Of a DNA stretch of 64,000 bases, positions 63,523 to 64,000 are shown piece after piece. Source of the stretch: Trinickia symbiotica (GTDB lineage: Bacteria > Pseudomonadota > Gammaproteobacteria > Burkholderiales > Burkholderiaceae). Position 1 is the stretch's first letter, and each line of letters begins with the position of its first letter. The stretch spans positions 1 to 64,000 of the forward strand of contig NZ_PTIR01000002.1 in the NCBI RefSeq assembly GCF_002934455.1. The letters are read 5' to 3'. Position numbers and translations under genes: made by a program. The notes beneath the pieces were generated by a model. That model was not told the origin of the DNA. It did not search any database and worked only from the letters and a program-made list of their open reading frames with translations.

Positions 63523-64000
63523 ATGCTCCCAAAGCCAGTTCGAATGCTGCTCGCCCCCGTGCTCGCCGCGATCGCTGTTCTTGTGACTGCACCTTCGGTC
63601 CGCGCCTGCGACATACCGGCGGCTGTCCAAACCATCGATCCCCCCGGCTACTATGACGACGCCTCGGGTTACGCCGAGGCGGTCAAGCCAATGCGCAACT
63701 TCGTTTCGCGTCTCAATACGGCGGCAGGCAAAGGCGACTGGTCGTGTGCGTTGACCCTGCTGGACAGCTGGGCGCAGTCCGACGCGTTGATGGGTCACAT
63801 TTCCGGTTATCAGGGCTACTACGAGCGTTCGTGGGCAGGAACGGATTTCGCAATGGTGATCCTGCACATGCCGCGAGGCTTCCGTGACGAGAACCGGGCG
63901 CGCTTCGCCGCGATCGATCCATGGCTCGAACGAATCGCTATCGCGACGCGCGATGCCGAAGCGATCAACCATCTGCATAACAACCTCGTCTACTGGGCGG
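63523..64000 (+). CDS. Alginate-lyase-like protein, N-terminal part (cut by right edge)
   Basis: The first 159 codons are present. A signal peptide (VRMLLAPVLAAIAVLVTAPSVRA) is followed by a mature part with GYYDDASGYAEAVKP, LLDSWAQSDALMG and, at the edge, NHLHNNLVYWA, matching the NN-x-x-YW motif of AlgL/PL5-type alginate lyases. GAGG lies five bases before the ATG. It should be secreted to the periplasm. Whether it belongs to an alginate or another polysaccharide locus cannot be told here. Confidence 0.8.
   Translation, partial: MLPKPVRMLLAPVLAAIAVLVTAPSVRACDIPAAVQTIDPPGYYDDASGYAEAVKPMRNFVSRLNTAAGKGDWSCALTLLDSWAQSDALMGHISGYQGYYERSWAGTDFAMVILHMPRGFRDENRARFAAIDPWLERIAIATRDAEAINHLHNNLVYWA

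Noticed and set aside
63487-63978. 163-codon - strand frame at the right end
   Set aside because: It is antisense to the alginate-lyase-like gene, which has a signal peptide and the NN-x-x-YW motif.
1-64000. tRNA, rRNA, CRISPR array, phage attachment site or replication origin
   Set aside because: I looked for cloverleaf-like ends, regularly spaced direct repeats and DnaA-box clusters by eye and found none that I could support.

Overview
The window is GC-rich, densely coding bacterial DNA. It has short intergenic gaps, ATGA-type gene overlaps, an acyl-homoserine-lactone-type LuxR regulator, a PqqA precursor peptide and many acyl-CoA enzymes. This fits a beta-proteobacterium of the Burkholderiaceae (Burkholderia/Paraburkholderia/Trinickia type). 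The genus is an inference, not shown directly.

Region 1 (1-26.4 kb) is the most unusual part. A single tightly coupled + strand run of 23 genes (540-25640) looks like a quorum-sensing-controlled biosynthetic operon for a fatty-acid-derived small molecule. It has no NRPS or modular PKS. It holds a fatty acyl-AMP ligase, a stand-alone ACP, three thiolase-fold (KAS III-like) proteins whose catalytic residues are partly lost, two acyl-CoA dehydrogenase-type proteins, a ferritin-like diiron protein, a group-IV PLP decarboxylase next to a second AMP ligase, a citrate-synthase-like protein, a methyltransferase, a SyrP/TauD-type dioxygenase, an FAD oxidase and a class-III aminotransferase. Two ABC systems are embedded. 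One is LolCDE/MacB-like and sits with a LolA-like periplasmic protein and an outer-membrane barrel; the other is an ABC-2 exporter. Two lux-box-like palindromes precede the operon, and a LuxR-type regulator gene closes it, overlapping its last gene tail to tail. A ferritin-like gene diverges at the left edge.

Region 2 (26.7-35.7 kb) is an oxidation/catabolism island. It contains an orphan pqqA, a divergent PQQ dehydrogenase with cytochrome c, and a - strand gene set (VOC protein, FAD monooxygenase, DUF485 protein plus ActP-like symporter, OYE-family reductase). A divergent TetR regulator and a cupin gene follow. A shared motif, TTATCRNCGAT, occurs five times in the pqqA/PQQ-dehydrogenase and VOC/tetR intergenic regions and suggests one TetR regulon.

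Region 3 (35.8-57.3 kb) is a ring-acid catabolic cluster resembling the cyclohexanecarboxylate (ali/bad) route: acyl-CoA ligase, BadH-like SDR, BadI-like ring hydrolase, BadK-like hydratase, acyl-CoA dehydrogenases, dienoyl-CoA-reductase-like flavoprotein, thiolase and a MarR (BadR-like) regulator. Related operator-like sequences occur upstream of the ligase, the isomerase-like hydratase and the flavoprotein. Set within it are ilvE, a giant indolepyruvate ferredoxin oxidoreductase, its Lrp-type regulator and a panB copy, plus a TetR/aldo-keto-reductase pair.

Region 4 (57.5-64 kb) holds a 1.85-kilo-residue hybrid sensor (degenerate Ser/Thr kinase, AAA ATPase, GAF, PAS, histidine kinase) on the - strand, a decayed ISNCY-type transposase fragment just upstream of it, and the 5' part of an alginate-lyase-like gene cut by the right edge. 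I saw no tRNA, rRNA or CRISPR array.
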